From an uncultured Porphyromonadaceae bacterium (lineage in GTDB: Bacteria; Bacteroidota; Bacteroidia; Bacteroidales; Muribaculaceae), in contig UQGP01000013.1 in NCBI GenBank assembly GCA_900540625.1, forward strand, positions 1 through 52,536: 52,536 bases of DNA, written 5' to 3'. Shown here piece after piece: positions 1 to 7,672 of this stretch; position 1 is the stretch's first letter, and every line of letters starts with the position of its first letter. A program made the position numbers and the translations under genes. The notes beneath the pieces are model-generated. The model ran no database searches, was not told where the DNA came from, and saw only the letters and a program-made list of their open reading frames with translations.

Positions 1-65
1 CAAAACTTCTATGACTCTGACAAATAATTAGTTGACTATTTTCTGAATTTCCCTAACTAAAAGCA

Positions 66-109
66 AAAAACAGGGCGAAACGTACAATCAAGCGTCTCGC
101 CCTGTTTTT
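66..109. terminator. Bidirectional intrinsic terminator
   Basis: An inverted repeat with arms CAGGGCGA (71-78) and TCGCCCTG (97-104) is flanked by A-rich sequence on the left and five T on the right, so it can end transcripts from both sides. On the minus strand it lies just after the first gene of the window (stop at 130). Confidence 0.8.
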
Positions 110-129
110 GTTGTGTAAGGACCTTACTT

Positions 130-624
130 TTAGTCCGCTTTTATTTCCTCAGGCATGGAAATGTTGCCTTCGAGAAGGACGGCTGTAACGTCAGTATCAT
201 TAGTTACGAAGACAACCATACGTTTAAGGGTCTGTGAGGTGGGATCATCAGACGGCTCGACAAATATTTCGACATGGTTATTTTCGGCATCAGTGCTTAT
301 TATAGGATTAAGACCGAGGGCGTTTATGCCGCTGTTCAGACGCTTGGTTATTGCATCGTGCGTTTCGGCGATATTGCTGTAAATGACTTCTACCGATGTA
401 AGTTCGCCCATTTCGTCAAACTTTGAGTTCTTTAGAAAATCAACCGTATCTGTTAGTTCCTTTATGTCTTTGAGCTGATCTCCCTCGACGTAGATGTTGA
501 CGGTCATCACGCTATCATTGCGCTGTTCCGGTTGGATATCGGCGAAGATTTGTTCGGCATTGGCGGTGAAGGCAGAGCCTATAAGCAGGATGGCAAGTGC
601 GCTAAGAAATCGTTTAGCTTTCAT
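130..624 (-). CDS. Secreted DUF4252-like protein (divergent)
   Basis: A 164-residue protein with a cleavable-type signal peptide at residues 1-23 (hydrophobic LSALAILLIGSAFTANA). The mature part has alternating beta and helix segments and resembles the DUF4252 protein encoded just upstream: both begin their mature part with an IFADI motif and both have a TSVEV/NSVEV strand about 50-60 residues further on. Its function is unknown. It is the last gene of a minus-strand unit: ECF sigma factor, membrane anti-sigma, DUF4252 protein, this gene. That order is common in Bacteroides-type genomes and suggests an envelope role under the sigma factor (inference). The 199-base gap to the upstream gene is large, so it may also have its own promoter. 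Assignment to DUF4252 is by resemblance only. Confidence 0.75.
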   Translation of the reverse strand: MKAKRFLSALAILLIGSAFTANAEQIFADIQPEQRNDSVMTVNIYVEGDQLKDIKELTDTVDFLKNSKFDEMGELTSVEVIYSNIAETHDAITKRLNSGINALGLNPIISTDAENNHVEIFVEPSDDPTSQTLKRMVVFVTNDTDVTAVLLEGNISMPEEIKAD

Positions 625-823
625 TGTTGTAAGTTTATGTTTTTTTTATTATGTTTTCTGTATATATGACGCGAGAAAACCCGCTTTGTGACATATCACG
701 ATGAAAAAAAGTGTGTATAGAGGGTGGGGCGAATATCTTGTCCAAACTAAACAGCCACGACACGTCCGCTTGGAAGCAGGCGTGCCGGGCAGAGAAGAAA
801 GAAGTCACTCGTCGTGTTGCATA

Positions 824-1351
824 TCAATCGTTGTCATCGTCATCGTCGTCGTCTTGATCCTTCATAGCTTGGCTGACGACTGCTCCGAAATTGATTTTGC
901 CGGTGAGTACCACACAGTTTATTTCATCGCCTTCGTCATTATAGATGAGCGCAGTCGTTACTATCTCGGGGTTGGAGGGGTCGGGGAGACCATAGATTGT
1001 GACGCCTTGCTCGCCGTCTTCCGAGTTCTCGACGAGTACCTGAAGTTCGAGAGATTTGATGATGGCTTGGCACTTGGTGCGAATTGCTTTGAGATTAGCT
1101 CCTTTTTCACAGTTAAGAACTTCCACCGAGTTGATGGTGCTGCCTTTGAGAATAGCCGCCATGTTTACATCATCCGAGTTGACGGATTCAAAAGCTTTGG
1201 TCCCCAGCATCTTCATCAAAGCCGGAGCTACATAAACCTTTTGGACGCCTTTGCCGGCGGGGATGTCTGCGAAAATGCGTTGCTGTGCGCATGCTGTGGT
1301 TGTGCCAATGATGGCGATAGCGAGGGTGAGTACAAAATTTTTCAGTTTCAT
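824..1351 (-). CDS. DUF4252 domain protein with poly-Asp tail
   Basis: A 175-residue secreted protein. Residues 1-22 are a signal peptide ending ACA. The mature part fits the DUF4252 family of Bacteroidetes (VYVAPALMKML near the start, NSVEVLNCE strand, a helix with alternating charges, then a VVLTGKI strand near the end). The family has no known function. The C-terminus is an acidic run of about ten residues, nearly all Asp, encoded by repeated GAC/GAT codons (plus strand 825-857), a trinucleotide tract that could vary in length. It lies 61 bases downstream of the anti-sigma gene, in the same direction, and is probably part of that operon. A long plus-strand open frame across it (701-1405) is its antisense shadow. 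Confidence 0.85.
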   Translation of the reverse strand: MKLKNFVLTLAIAIIGTTTACAQQRIFADIPAGKGVQKVYVAPALMKMLGTKAFESVNSDDVNMAAILKGSTINSVEVLNCEKGANLKAIRTKCQAIIKSLELQVLVENSEDGEQGVTIYGLPDPSNPEIVTTALIYNDEGDEINCVVLTGKINFGAVVSQAMKDQDDDDDDDND

Positions 1352-1412
1352 CGTTGTATGTTTTTATGTGTTAGTGTATGTATTTATCTGTATTTGTCTT
1401 ATTGATTGTGTG

Positions 1413-2150
1413 TTACAATCCATTGATGCTTTTATTGATGATTTCGGCTACGGCCTTTACGCTTGAGCGGTTGGTTTGTTCGGCCAGCATATCCGCATTA
1501 CGCATAGCCTTTTCGGCGGCCTTTACTGTCGAATTGATGCTTTGGGAGAGCAGAGTAGCCACTTCGAGTTGGATGCGTTCGGTCTCGGCCGGGTCGGATA
1601 CCTCATGGTAGTCATTGTAAGTTTTTGCGACTTGTGCGTATCGTGGCTTTGCCGGCAGAACTGAGGCGGTAGGCACTTCGGTTTGGATGTCGTTTTCTAC
1701 GGATTCCTCGATATCCGAAGGGGTGATGGTCTGGGCTTCCGTGTCGCTTTTCTGCGGCTTTTGTACGACGTTGGCGTAAGTATTGCCTGCCGTGGTTGTC
1801 AGTTCGGCGTTTTCCGACAAGCCTATGACCAATGCAATGCAAGCGCAGGCAGCGGCAGAAGCGGCAGTGTACCAGAAAGCATGGCGGCGTTTGCGTGCCT
1901 TTTCGGCGATTATGGCGCCGGTGACTTGAGCCATAAGATCTGCGGGAATGTCTTCCGACATTGACTGCGACTTTTCGGCGGGTAGGGCGAAGATGGCAGC
2001 ATCAGCTTTTAGATCTTCGGGGATGTTGGCGGACGCGGTGAAGTACTGCGTCAGAGCATCTTCGTCAGCGGCGGTTGCCGTACCGTCATACCAGCGGTCA
2101 AGCATGGTGCGAGCCGTGGTTTCGTCTATGATGTCTGCATTCGTTTTCAT
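1413..2150 (-). CDS. Membrane anti-sigma-like protein
   Basis: A 245-residue protein with one membrane segment. The cytoplasmic N-terminus (residues 1-90) contains a MLDRWYDGTAT motif typical of anti-sigma N-terminal regions, in which W-x-x-G-x-x-x elements contact sigma. A basic stretch KARKRRH precedes the single transmembrane helix (about 91-111, Ala/Cys rich), and a periplasmic part of about 130 residues follows, low in hydrophobic residues and rich in Thr, Glu and Ala. The gene starts 12 bases after the ECF sigma stop codon, so they are co-transcribed. The inferred role is to hold the sigma factor at the membrane until an envelope signal releases it. No ZAS zinc motif (HxxxCxxC) is present. 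Confidence 0.75.
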   Translation of the reverse strand: MKTNADIIDETTARTMLDRWYDGTATAADEDALTQYFTASANIPEDLKADAAIFALPAEKSQSMSEDIPADLMAQVTGAIIAEKARKRRHAFWYTAASAAACACIALVIGLSENAELTTTAGNTYANVVQKPQKSDTEAQTITPSDIEESVENDIQTEVPTASVLPAKPRYAQVAKTYNDYHEVSDPAETERIQLEVATLLSQSINSTVKAAEKAMRNADMLAEQTNRSSVKAVAEIINKSINGL

Positions 2151-2162
2151 TATATATATTGT

Positions 2163-2654
2163 TTAGAGAGATTGCATTTGTACGATGATGTTGCGAAGTT
2201 GGCGACGTGCGCGAGAGGTGACTTGGCGAACGTTGGCTTCGGAAGTGTGCAGTTCGGCGGCCATTTGGCTGTAGCTGCGGCCTTGTAAGCCCCATTGGAT
2301 GATTTGACGTGAACGCTGTTCCAGTCTATCCATAGCCTTTTGGAGCAAGCCGGTAGCATCCTCGGCATCCGTTTCGTCGTCAGCCTTGCTTTCGGCTATG
2401 GAAGCTAATGGTTCATCGCCGGCATCCAAGTGACGAGAGCGGATGATATCAAGGCAGTAGTTGCGGACGGTCACCGCGCAGAAAGCTCCGGGTGTAGCCG
2501 GTACCGCGATTTCGGAGCAGCGTTCCCACAGACGCCGGCATATATCTTGGACGGCATCCTGTGCCTCGTCCTCGTTCCCGAGGATGCGTCGGGCCACGGC
2601 AAGCATGCTGTTGTAGCAGCCAAGGATGTTGTCTTTATATTGTTGTGCGGTCAT
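2163..2654 (-). CDS. ECF-type RNA polymerase sigma factor
   Basis: A 163-residue sigma-70 family factor with only regions 2 and 4. Region 2 (about residues 8-75) has the core-binding and -10 recognition helix NEDEAQDAVQDICRRLW and a helix VRNYCLDIIRSR. Region 4 (about 108-158) has the helix-turn-helix YSQMAAELHTSEANVRQVTSRARRQL split by its turn. Length is normal for ECF factors. It should direct RNA polymerase to a small set of promoters, probably including its own operon. It is followed after 12 bases by a membrane anti-sigma-like gene and then two DUF4252-type secreted proteins. The acidic linker DDETDAEDA between the regions is ordinary. Confidence 0.92.
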   Translation of the reverse strand: MTAQQYKDNILGCYNSMLAVARRILGNEDEAQDAVQDICRRLWERCSEIAVPATPGAFCAVTVRNYCLDIIRSRHLDAGDEPLASIAESKADDETDAEDATGLLQKAMDRLEQRSRQIIQWGLQGRSYSQMAAELHTSEANVRQVTSRARRQLRNIIVQMQSL

Positions 2655-2695
2655 TGTGGTTTTGTTTTGCTGTTCACTATTATGACGTAAGGTGA

Positions 2696-2738
2696 CGCTG
2701 TTTGTGACAGCGCTTGATGATTTTTTTTGAAAAAAAAT
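2696..2738. repeat. Inverted repeats upstream of the ECF sigma gene
   Basis: Two inverted repeats lie in the 119-base gap between the acetyltransferase stop and the sigma start. CGCTGT (2696-2701) faces ACAGCG (2707-2712) across five bases, and an A/T palindrome of nine-base arms (2720-2738) carries eight T then eight A. The A/T element can act as a terminator for the upstream acetyltransferase gene on the minus strand. The CGCTGT element may be part of the sigma promoter or operator (inference). Confidence 0.5.
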
Positions 2739-2773
2739 GATTGGTGGAACGTGGGAGGCTGAACAAGCGGCTG

Positions 2774-3298
2774 TTATTTACAGTCACACTGATAGATACG
2801 TACGTCATGGGCAACTCCTCGATGATAGCGCCATGCATACAAACATCCGCCCTGACGGTATCCTGCGGACTCGAATAGTCGGCATGAAGCCTCGTTTTCG
2901 GCTGCAACTTCGGCCGCAAGTTGAGCTAAGGCCAAGTAATCGTGGGCATATCGACTGATGCGGCGCAGCGTCTCGTGAGCGTATCCGTGCCCTCGCCACT
3001 TAGGCGCAATGTATATGCCTACCCATGCACGTCGATTAGCGGTATCGATGTCGTAGAGATCCACAGTGCCTACGGTGGTTCCATCAGCAAGACAGACCAT
3101 CATGCGCAATTGGTTGCCTCCATATAGAGAGCCATCATAGCTTTGGACATACTGCCAAATCTGGTAGCGTGACACCGGCGTCATATTCTGACGGCTGAAC
3201 CATTCGGTCACATCGTTTTCCCATATATATATTGTGTCGACGTCCTCCGGTTCGAGTGCGCGTAATGTCAGTCGGTCAGTTTTGTCAGTCTGTGTCAT
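2774..3298 (-). CDS. GNAT family N-acetyltransferase
   Basis: A 174-residue acetyltransferase of the RimJ/RimL/SpeG-like branch. Residues 6-16 (DRLTLRALEPE) form the usual first strand, WVGIYIAPKWRGHGYAHETL (about 95-114) holds the acetyl-CoA pyrophosphate-binding R-x-x-G-x-A loop, and AAENEASCRLFESAGYRQGG (about 134-153) is the conserved N-x-x-S/C-x-x-L/x-x-x-G-F/Y motif near the C-terminus. It transfers an acetyl group from acetyl-CoA to an amine; the substrate (protein N-terminus, polyamine, antibiotic or other) cannot be told from sequence. It lies six bases after recR in the same direction, so it is probably co-transcribed with recR. Confidence 0.88.
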   Translation of the reverse strand: MTQTDKTDRLTLRALEPEDVDTIYIWENDVTEWFSRQNMTPVSRYQIWQYVQSYDGSLYGGNQLRMMVCLADGTTVGTVDLYDIDTANRRAWVGIYIAPKWRGHGYAHETLRRISRYAHDYLALAQLAAEVAAENEASCRLFESAGYRQGGCLYAWRYHRGVAHDVRIYQCDCK

Positions 3299-3304
3299 AT
3301 TGTG

Positions 3305-3925
3305 TCAGAATTGAGGGTCACCCACGGGGACGCGTCCGGCAAGCGATTGGGCCAAAGTGGCCTCGTCAGCGTATTCGATATCGCCGCCTACCGAGAGGCC
3401 GCGAGCCAATTGTGTCACCTTGGCAGGAGTTCCGGCCAGTCTCCTATATATATAGTAGTTGGTAGTTTCGCCCTCCATCGTGGGGCTGAGCGCAAGTATG
3501 ACCTCGCGAGTATTTTCGTCCTTGACGCGTTGTACTAACGAGTCAATTTCCAGTAAATCAGGGCCTACGCCATCGATAGGCGATATGACGCCACCTAATA
3601 CGTGGTATAATCCGTGATATTGAGCCGTGCGTTCGAAAGCGAGAACATCGCGGATGTTCTCGACGACGCATATCGTGGAGGTATCGCGCAACGGATTGGC
3701 GCATATAGGGCAGATATCGGTTTCCGAGATGTTATGACAGCGTTGGCAGTAGCGTATGCCATCACGCATGGATGTCAACGCATCAGCCAAGCGATGTGCC
3801 AGTGACGGATCTTGTCGTAAAATGTACAAAGACAGCCGCAAAGCGGTTTTGCGGCCTATGCCCGGGAGGCGTGATATTTGATTGACGGCTTCGTCCAAAA
3901 GCGGTGAGGCGTATTCTTGTTGCAT
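3305..3925 (-). CDS. recR: Recombination mediator RecR
   Basis: A 206-residue RecR of normal length. The N-terminal helix-hairpin-helix is seen in INQISRLPGIGRKTALRLSL, the four-Cys zinc finger in CQRC...CPIC (about 57-75), and the TOPRIM domain in ICVVE...YHGLYHVLGGVISP...GPDLLEI, with a C-terminal Walker-B-like GLSVGGDIEYAD. With RecO and RecF it loads RecA onto single-stranded gaps coated by SSB. recO and recF are not in the window. The upstream region holds a likely promoter at 3992-3999. The acetyltransferase gene follows after six bases. Confidence 0.97.
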   Translation of the reverse strand: MQQEYASPLLDEAVNQISRLPGIGRKTALRLSLYILRQDPSLAHRLADALTSMRDGIRYCQRCHNISETDICPICANPLRDTSTICVVENIRDVLAFERTAQYHGLYHVLGGVISPIDGVGPDLLEIDSLVQRVKDENTREVILALSPTMEGETTNYYIYRRLAGTPAKVTQLARGLSVGGDIEYADEATLAQSLAGRVPVGDPQF

Positions 3926-3991
3926 CGTAAACTATCTCTGTCAGTGCATATGCGCAGTTGGCATATTATTTGTAATACCTAAAACGGTATG

Positions 3992-3999
3992 CAAATTTA
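3992..3999 (-). promoter_or_regulatory. Likely recR promoter, -7 element
   Basis: On the minus strand TAAATTTG matches the Bacteroidetes -7 consensus TAnnTTTG. It lies 67 bases before the recR start. I see no clear TTTG at the -33 position. A short inverted repeat, ATACC/GGTAT (3975-3990), lies between it and the gene. Confidence 0.4.
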
Positions 4000-4077
4000 A
4001 GCATAATTCCCCAACCATTGCGGGACGGGAGATGTTGAAATGATACATACCGATAAAAAAGATAAAAAATACAAACC

Positions 4078-4704
4078 ATGACAATGAAACGGTTCAACGC
4101 AGATACATTCGGACGAAGCGGGTCATCCCGCCGGGGCGACAAGAGTATACTTGGCGCCGGGACGATACTGGTGGCGCATCCACAGTTGACTCAGAGCTGC
4201 TTCAACCACGCGGTCATAGTCCTCTTGGACTACGGGCGTAATTCCGGAGCCATGGGATGTGTGCTCAATTACAGTACCAAGTTCGGTCTTGATGACATTC
4301 TCAAGAGTGTCCGCAACGAAGGCGTGCCGGTATATGGCGGTGGTCCCGTAGGGCTGGATCGGCTGTTCTTTCTGCACACGCTTGGCGAGGACATATTGCC
4401 CGGAGCCAATATGGTAGTCCCCGGATTATGGGTCGGCGGCGATTTTGATGCTGTCGCCGATTACGTCAACGCCGGGTATATGACCGAAGGCGAATTGCGC
4501 TTCTTCCTTGGATACTCCGGATGGGAGGCAGGGCAACTCGAAGACGAGATAGACGAGGGTACGTGGGCAACCTTGCGTATGCCTGACGACCTTTCGGACC
4601 TGCTGCGAGGCGATGGCGATGCCGTATGGCATAACGCTGTACGAGCCCTCGGCAAGGAATACCGCGATTGGCAGTTGTATCCACGCAATATCCATTCAAA
4701 CTAA
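4078..4704 (+). CDS. YqgE/AlgH family protein (UPF0301)
   Basis: A 208-residue member of the YqgE/AlgH family. The family core is visible: GTILVAHPQLTQSCFNHAVIVLLDY (about residues 24-48, typical opening strand), then GAMGCVLNYS, then GGPVGLDRLFFLHT and, later, RFFLGYSGWEAGQLEDEI, all highly conserved. The protein is cytosolic and its biochemical role is not established; in Pseudomonas AlgH affects alginate and other outputs. The gene reads away from recR and lies 56 bases before clpB on the same strand. That gap is very A-rich and has no visible promoter or terminator, so co-transcription with clpB is possible. A second ATG two codons downstream is an equally good start. Confidence 0.93.
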   Translation: MTMKRFNADTFGRSGSSRRGDKSILGAGTILVAHPQLTQSCFNHAVIVLLDYGRNSGAMGCVLNYSTKFGLDDILKSVRNEGVPVYGGGPVGLDRLFFLHTLGEDILPGANMVVPGLWVGGDFDAVADYVNAGYMTEGELRFFLGYSGWEAGQLEDEIDEGTWATLRMPDDLSDLLRGDGDAVWHNAVRALGKEYRDWQLYPRNIHSN

Positions 4705-4760
4705 ACCATAAACCACAACATATCAATAATAACAAGAAAATAAACAACAAAATATAAACT

Positions 4761-7352
4761 ATGAACTTTAACAATTTCACCATCAAGTCACAGGAAGCCA
4801 TTCAGAAGGCCGTTGAGATTACTCGCTCGTCGGGTGCTCAGGCCATCGAACCTGTGCATCTCCTCAAAGCTATTATTGAGGAAGGCGACTCGTTGGTCAA
4901 ATTCATCTTTCAGAAGCTTGGCGCCAACCTGCAGCAGGTAGTGCGTCAGGTGGACGAGGCCATCGCCAACGAGCCCAAAGTAAGCGGCGGAGAGCCGTAT
5001 CTGAGCCATAGCACAAATGACGTGATGCAGAAGGCGTTGGATATAGCCAAGGCCGACGGTGACGAATATGTCACGCTCGAAGCCATGCTCACCGCCATCT
5101 TCGAAATCAATTCGCCTGCAGGCACCATACTTAAGGATGCCGGAATCACGGGCAAAGAGTTGAAAGCCGCTATCACCGAGTTGCGCAAAGGCAAGAAAGC
5201 TACAGACCAAGGCGCTGAAGAACAGTATAATGCCTTGTCCAAGTATGCCATCAACCTCTGTGAGCGTGCTCGCGAAGGCAAGCTTGACCCTGTAATAGGT
5301 CGTGACGAGGAAATTCGTCGAGTACTTCAGATTCTGAGCCGTCGTACCAAGAACAACCCTATGCTTATAGGTGAACCCGGTACAGGTAAAACGGCCATAG
5401 CTGAGGGACTTGCACAGCGTATCGTACGCGGCGATGTTCCCGAGAACCTCCGTTCAAAGCAGATATTCTCGTTGGATATGGGCGCATTGGTGGCCGGAGC
5501 TAAGTACAAAGGTGAGTTTGAAGAGCGTCTTAAAGCTATCGTTAACGAAGTCACTCAGAGTGACGGTGAGATAATTCTTTTCATAGATGAAATCCACACT
5601 TTGGTAGGTGCCGGCAAGGGTGAAGGAGCAATGGATGCTGCCAATATTCTAAAACCTGCATTGGCACGTGGCGAACTTCGCAGCATTGGTGCCACCACCT
5701 TGGATGAGTATCAGAAGTATTTTGAGAAAGACAAGGCTCTCGAACGCCGTTTCCAGAAGGTAATGGTTGACGAACCTGATGAGGCCAGCGCCATCGCCAT
5801 TCTTCGTGGTTTGAAGGAACGCTACGAGAATCACCACCATGTACGTATCCGTGACGAAGCCGTTGTGGCTGCCGTTCAGTTGAGCGAACGATATATCACT
5901 GATAGATTCTTGCCTGATAAGGCCATTGACCTGATGGACGAGGCTGCTTCTAAACTCAAGTTGGAAATCGACTCTGAGCCGCAAGCTTTGGATGACATCA
6001 AGCGTCAGATTGCCCAAAAAGAAATCGAACGTGAAGCCATCAAGCGTGAAGGCGACGAGGCTCGTGTCAAGGACATCGAGAAAGACTTGGCCTCGATGCG
6101 TGAGCAGCAGAGCCAAATTGCAGCTCAATGGAAGTCCGAAAAAGACCTGATAGACCGTATACAGAAGAATAAGGTCGATATCGAACAACTCAACTTTGAT
6201 GCCGAGCGTGCCGAACGTGAAGGCGACTATGCTCGTGTAGCCGAAATACGCTACGGTACCATCAAGCAAAAAGAGGATGAGAATGTCAGCATCCAAGCTC
6301 AGTTGAAAGCTATGCAAGGGGAGAAGGCACTCATCAAAGAAGAGGTCGATGCCGATGACATCGCCGATGTGGTAAGCCGTTGGACTGGAATACCTGTCAG
6401 CAAGATGGTACAGAGCGAGCGCACTAAGTTGCTGCTGCTGGAGGACGAATTGCACAAACGTGTAGTGGGACAAGATGCCGCTATCAGCGCTGTGGCCGAT
6501 GCCGTACGTCGTAGCCGTGCCGGTCTTAGCGATCCCAAACGTCCTATCGGTTCGTTCATCTTCTTAGGTACTACCGGTGTAGGTAAGACTGAATTGGCCA
6601 AAGCGTTGGCTGACTACCTCTTCGATGACGAGAATATGATGACCCGTATTGATATGTCCGAGTATCAGGAGAAACATTCTGTGAGCCGTTTGGTCGGAGC
6701 GCCTCCGGGATACGTAGGATATGACGAAGGCGGTCAGTTGACCGAAGCTGTACGTCGCAAACCGTATTCGGTTGTCTTGTTCGACGAAATCGAGAAAGCT
6801 CACCCGGATGTTTTCAACATCTTGTTGCAGGTGCTTGATGACGGCCGTCTGACCGATAATAAAGGTCGTGTTGTCAATTTCAAGAATACCATCATAATCA
6901 TGACCTCGAACATGGGATCGGCCTTGATACGTGACAACTTTGCGAAGATGACTGATGCCAACCGTGAGCAGACCATCGAATCGACAAAAGCTCAGGTATT
7001 GGAGATGCTTAAAGAGAATATCCGTCCCGAGTTCTTGAATCGTATAGATGAAATCATCATGTTCACGCCGCTCGACCGCAAGGAAATCGAGCAGATTGTC
7101 GAACTGCAAATGAAGTCTATACAAAAGATGCTTGCGCCCAATGGTATCACCTTGGAATACACGCCCAAAGCAATATCGTTGCTCGCAGACGAGGGCTTCG
7201 ATCCCGAATTTGGCGCACGTCCCGTCAAGCGTGTTATCCATCGTCAGATTCTTAACCGACTGAGTAAGGATATCTTGGCTCAGAAGGTAGACAAGGAACG
7301 CCCCATCGTTATAGACGTGGATGCCAATGGCGAACTGAGTTTCCGTAACTGA
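4761..7352 (+). CDS. clpB: ATP-dependent disaggregase ClpB
   Basis: An 863-residue Hsp100 chaperone of full length. It has the Clp N-domain (1-145), a first AAA+ domain with Walker A GEPGTGKT at about 204-211 and Walker B ILFIDEIH, a coiled-coil middle domain (about 400-525, rich in Glu/Arg/Gln heptads) that marks ClpB rather than ClpA/ClpC, and a second AAA+ domain with Walker A GTTGVGKT near 605 and VVLFDEIEKAHPD. It has no ClpP-binding IGF loop that I can see. With DnaK/DnaJ/GrpE it pulls proteins out of aggregates in the cytosol. The gene follows yqgE and ends shortly before a strong bidirectional terminator (7393-7443). Confidence 0.98.
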   Translation: MNFNNFTIKSQEAIQKAVEITRSSGAQAIEPVHLLKAIIEEGDSLVKFIFQKLGANLQQVVRQVDEAIANEPKVSGGEPYLSHSTNDVMQKALDIAKADGDEYVTLEAMLTAIFEINSPAGTILKDAGITGKELKAAITELRKGKKATDQGAEEQYNALSKYAINLCERAREGKLDPVIGRDEEIRRVLQILSRRTKNNPMLIGEPGTGKTAIAEGLAQRIVRGDVPENLRSKQIFSLDMGALVAGAKYKGEFEERLKAIVNEVTQSDGEIILFIDEIHTLVGAGKGEGAMDAANILKPALARGELRSIGATTLDEYQKYFEKDKALERRFQKVMVDEPDEASAIAILRGLKERYENHHHVRIRDEAVVAAVQLSERYITDRFLPDKAIDLMDEAASKLKLEIDSEPQALDDIKRQIAQKEIEREAIKREGDEARVKDIEKDLASMREQQSQIAAQWKSEKDLIDRIQKNKVDIEQLNFDAERAEREGDYARVAEIRYGTIKQKEDENVSIQAQLKAMQGEKALIKEEVDADDIADVVSRWTGIPVSKMVQSERTKLLLLEDELHKRVVGQDAAISAVADAVRRSRAGLSDPKRPIGSFIFLGTTGVGKTELAKALADYLFDDENMMTRIDMSEYQEKHSVSRLVGAPPGYVGYDEGGQLTEAVRRKPYSVVLFDEIEKAHPDVFNILLQVLDDGRLTDNKGRVVNFKNTIIIMTSNMGSALIRDNFAKMTDANREQTIESTKAQVLEMLKENIRPEFLNRIDEIIMFTPLDRKEIEQIVELQMKSIQKMLAPNGITLEYTPKAISLLADEGFDPEFGARPVKRVIHRQILNRLSKDILAQKVDKERPIVIDVDANGELSFRN

Positions 7353-7392
7353 TAATCCGGAATTAGTCGGTAATACCGACATGACATACGAA

Positions 7393-7443
7393 AATAGCGA
7401 GAACGCTTACTCGAAACGAGTAGACGTTCTCGCTATTTTTTTG
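7393..7443. terminator. Bidirectional intrinsic terminator between clpB and the topB operon
   Basis: A long hairpin: outer arms AATAGCGAGAACG (7393-7405) and CGTTCTCGCTATT (7425-7437), inner arms TACTCG/CGAGTA, followed by seven T on the plus strand (7436-7442). On the minus strand four T follow the other arm. It separates the convergent clpB and topB operons. Confidence 0.92.
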
Positions 7444-7459
7444 TCCGGTATCGGAAGTC

Positions 7460-7672
7460 TCAGCTTTTATGACAAGAGTCGTGTAGCGGACATCCGGCAC
7501 AAGCATCCGAGGCATGGCAGTTTGAGTTCGAACCATTCGTTGCATCGTCGTCTTTATGATGACGGCACGAAGGACACGAGCTTCCGTGTCGGAAGCTACG
7601 AGCCATGCGCATTACAAAGAATATGGTGGCGGCCACTACTATTATTATGACTACAATGTCTTGCCAGGTCAT
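7460..7672 (-). CDS. Small Cys-rich membrane protein, FeoB-associated type
   Basis: A 70-residue protein. Residues 5-22 form one transmembrane helix (IVVIIIVVAATIFFVMRM), followed by a basic segment and a Cys-rich tail with cysteines at about 33, 36, 52, 58, 61 and 67, ending CAGCPLHDSC. This build matches the FeoB-associated Cys-rich membrane protein family, normally encoded next to feoB and thought to help ferrous iron uptake. Here it instead overlaps the topB stop by four bases (ATGA), while feoAB lies about 24 kb away. The tail could bind iron, zinc or another soft metal; TopB itself carries a zinc ribbon, but a link is speculative. It has the terminator 7393-7443 right behind it. Confidence 0.8.
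   Translation of the reverse strand: MTWQDIVVIIIVVAATIFFVMRMARSFRHGSSCPSCRHHKDDDATNGSNSNCHASDACAGCPLHDSCHKS

Noticed and set aside
701..1405. 234-residue open frame on the plus strand
   Set aside because: It is antisense to the DUF4252 gene, has no signal or domain, and includes a run of Val/Ile mirrored from the poly-Asp codons of the real gene.
5649..7382. Two minus-strand frames of 272-274 residues inside clpB
   Set aside because: They are in antisense register to the Walker A, M-domain and Walker B sequences of ClpB; their hydrophobic makeup is that of an antisense shadow.
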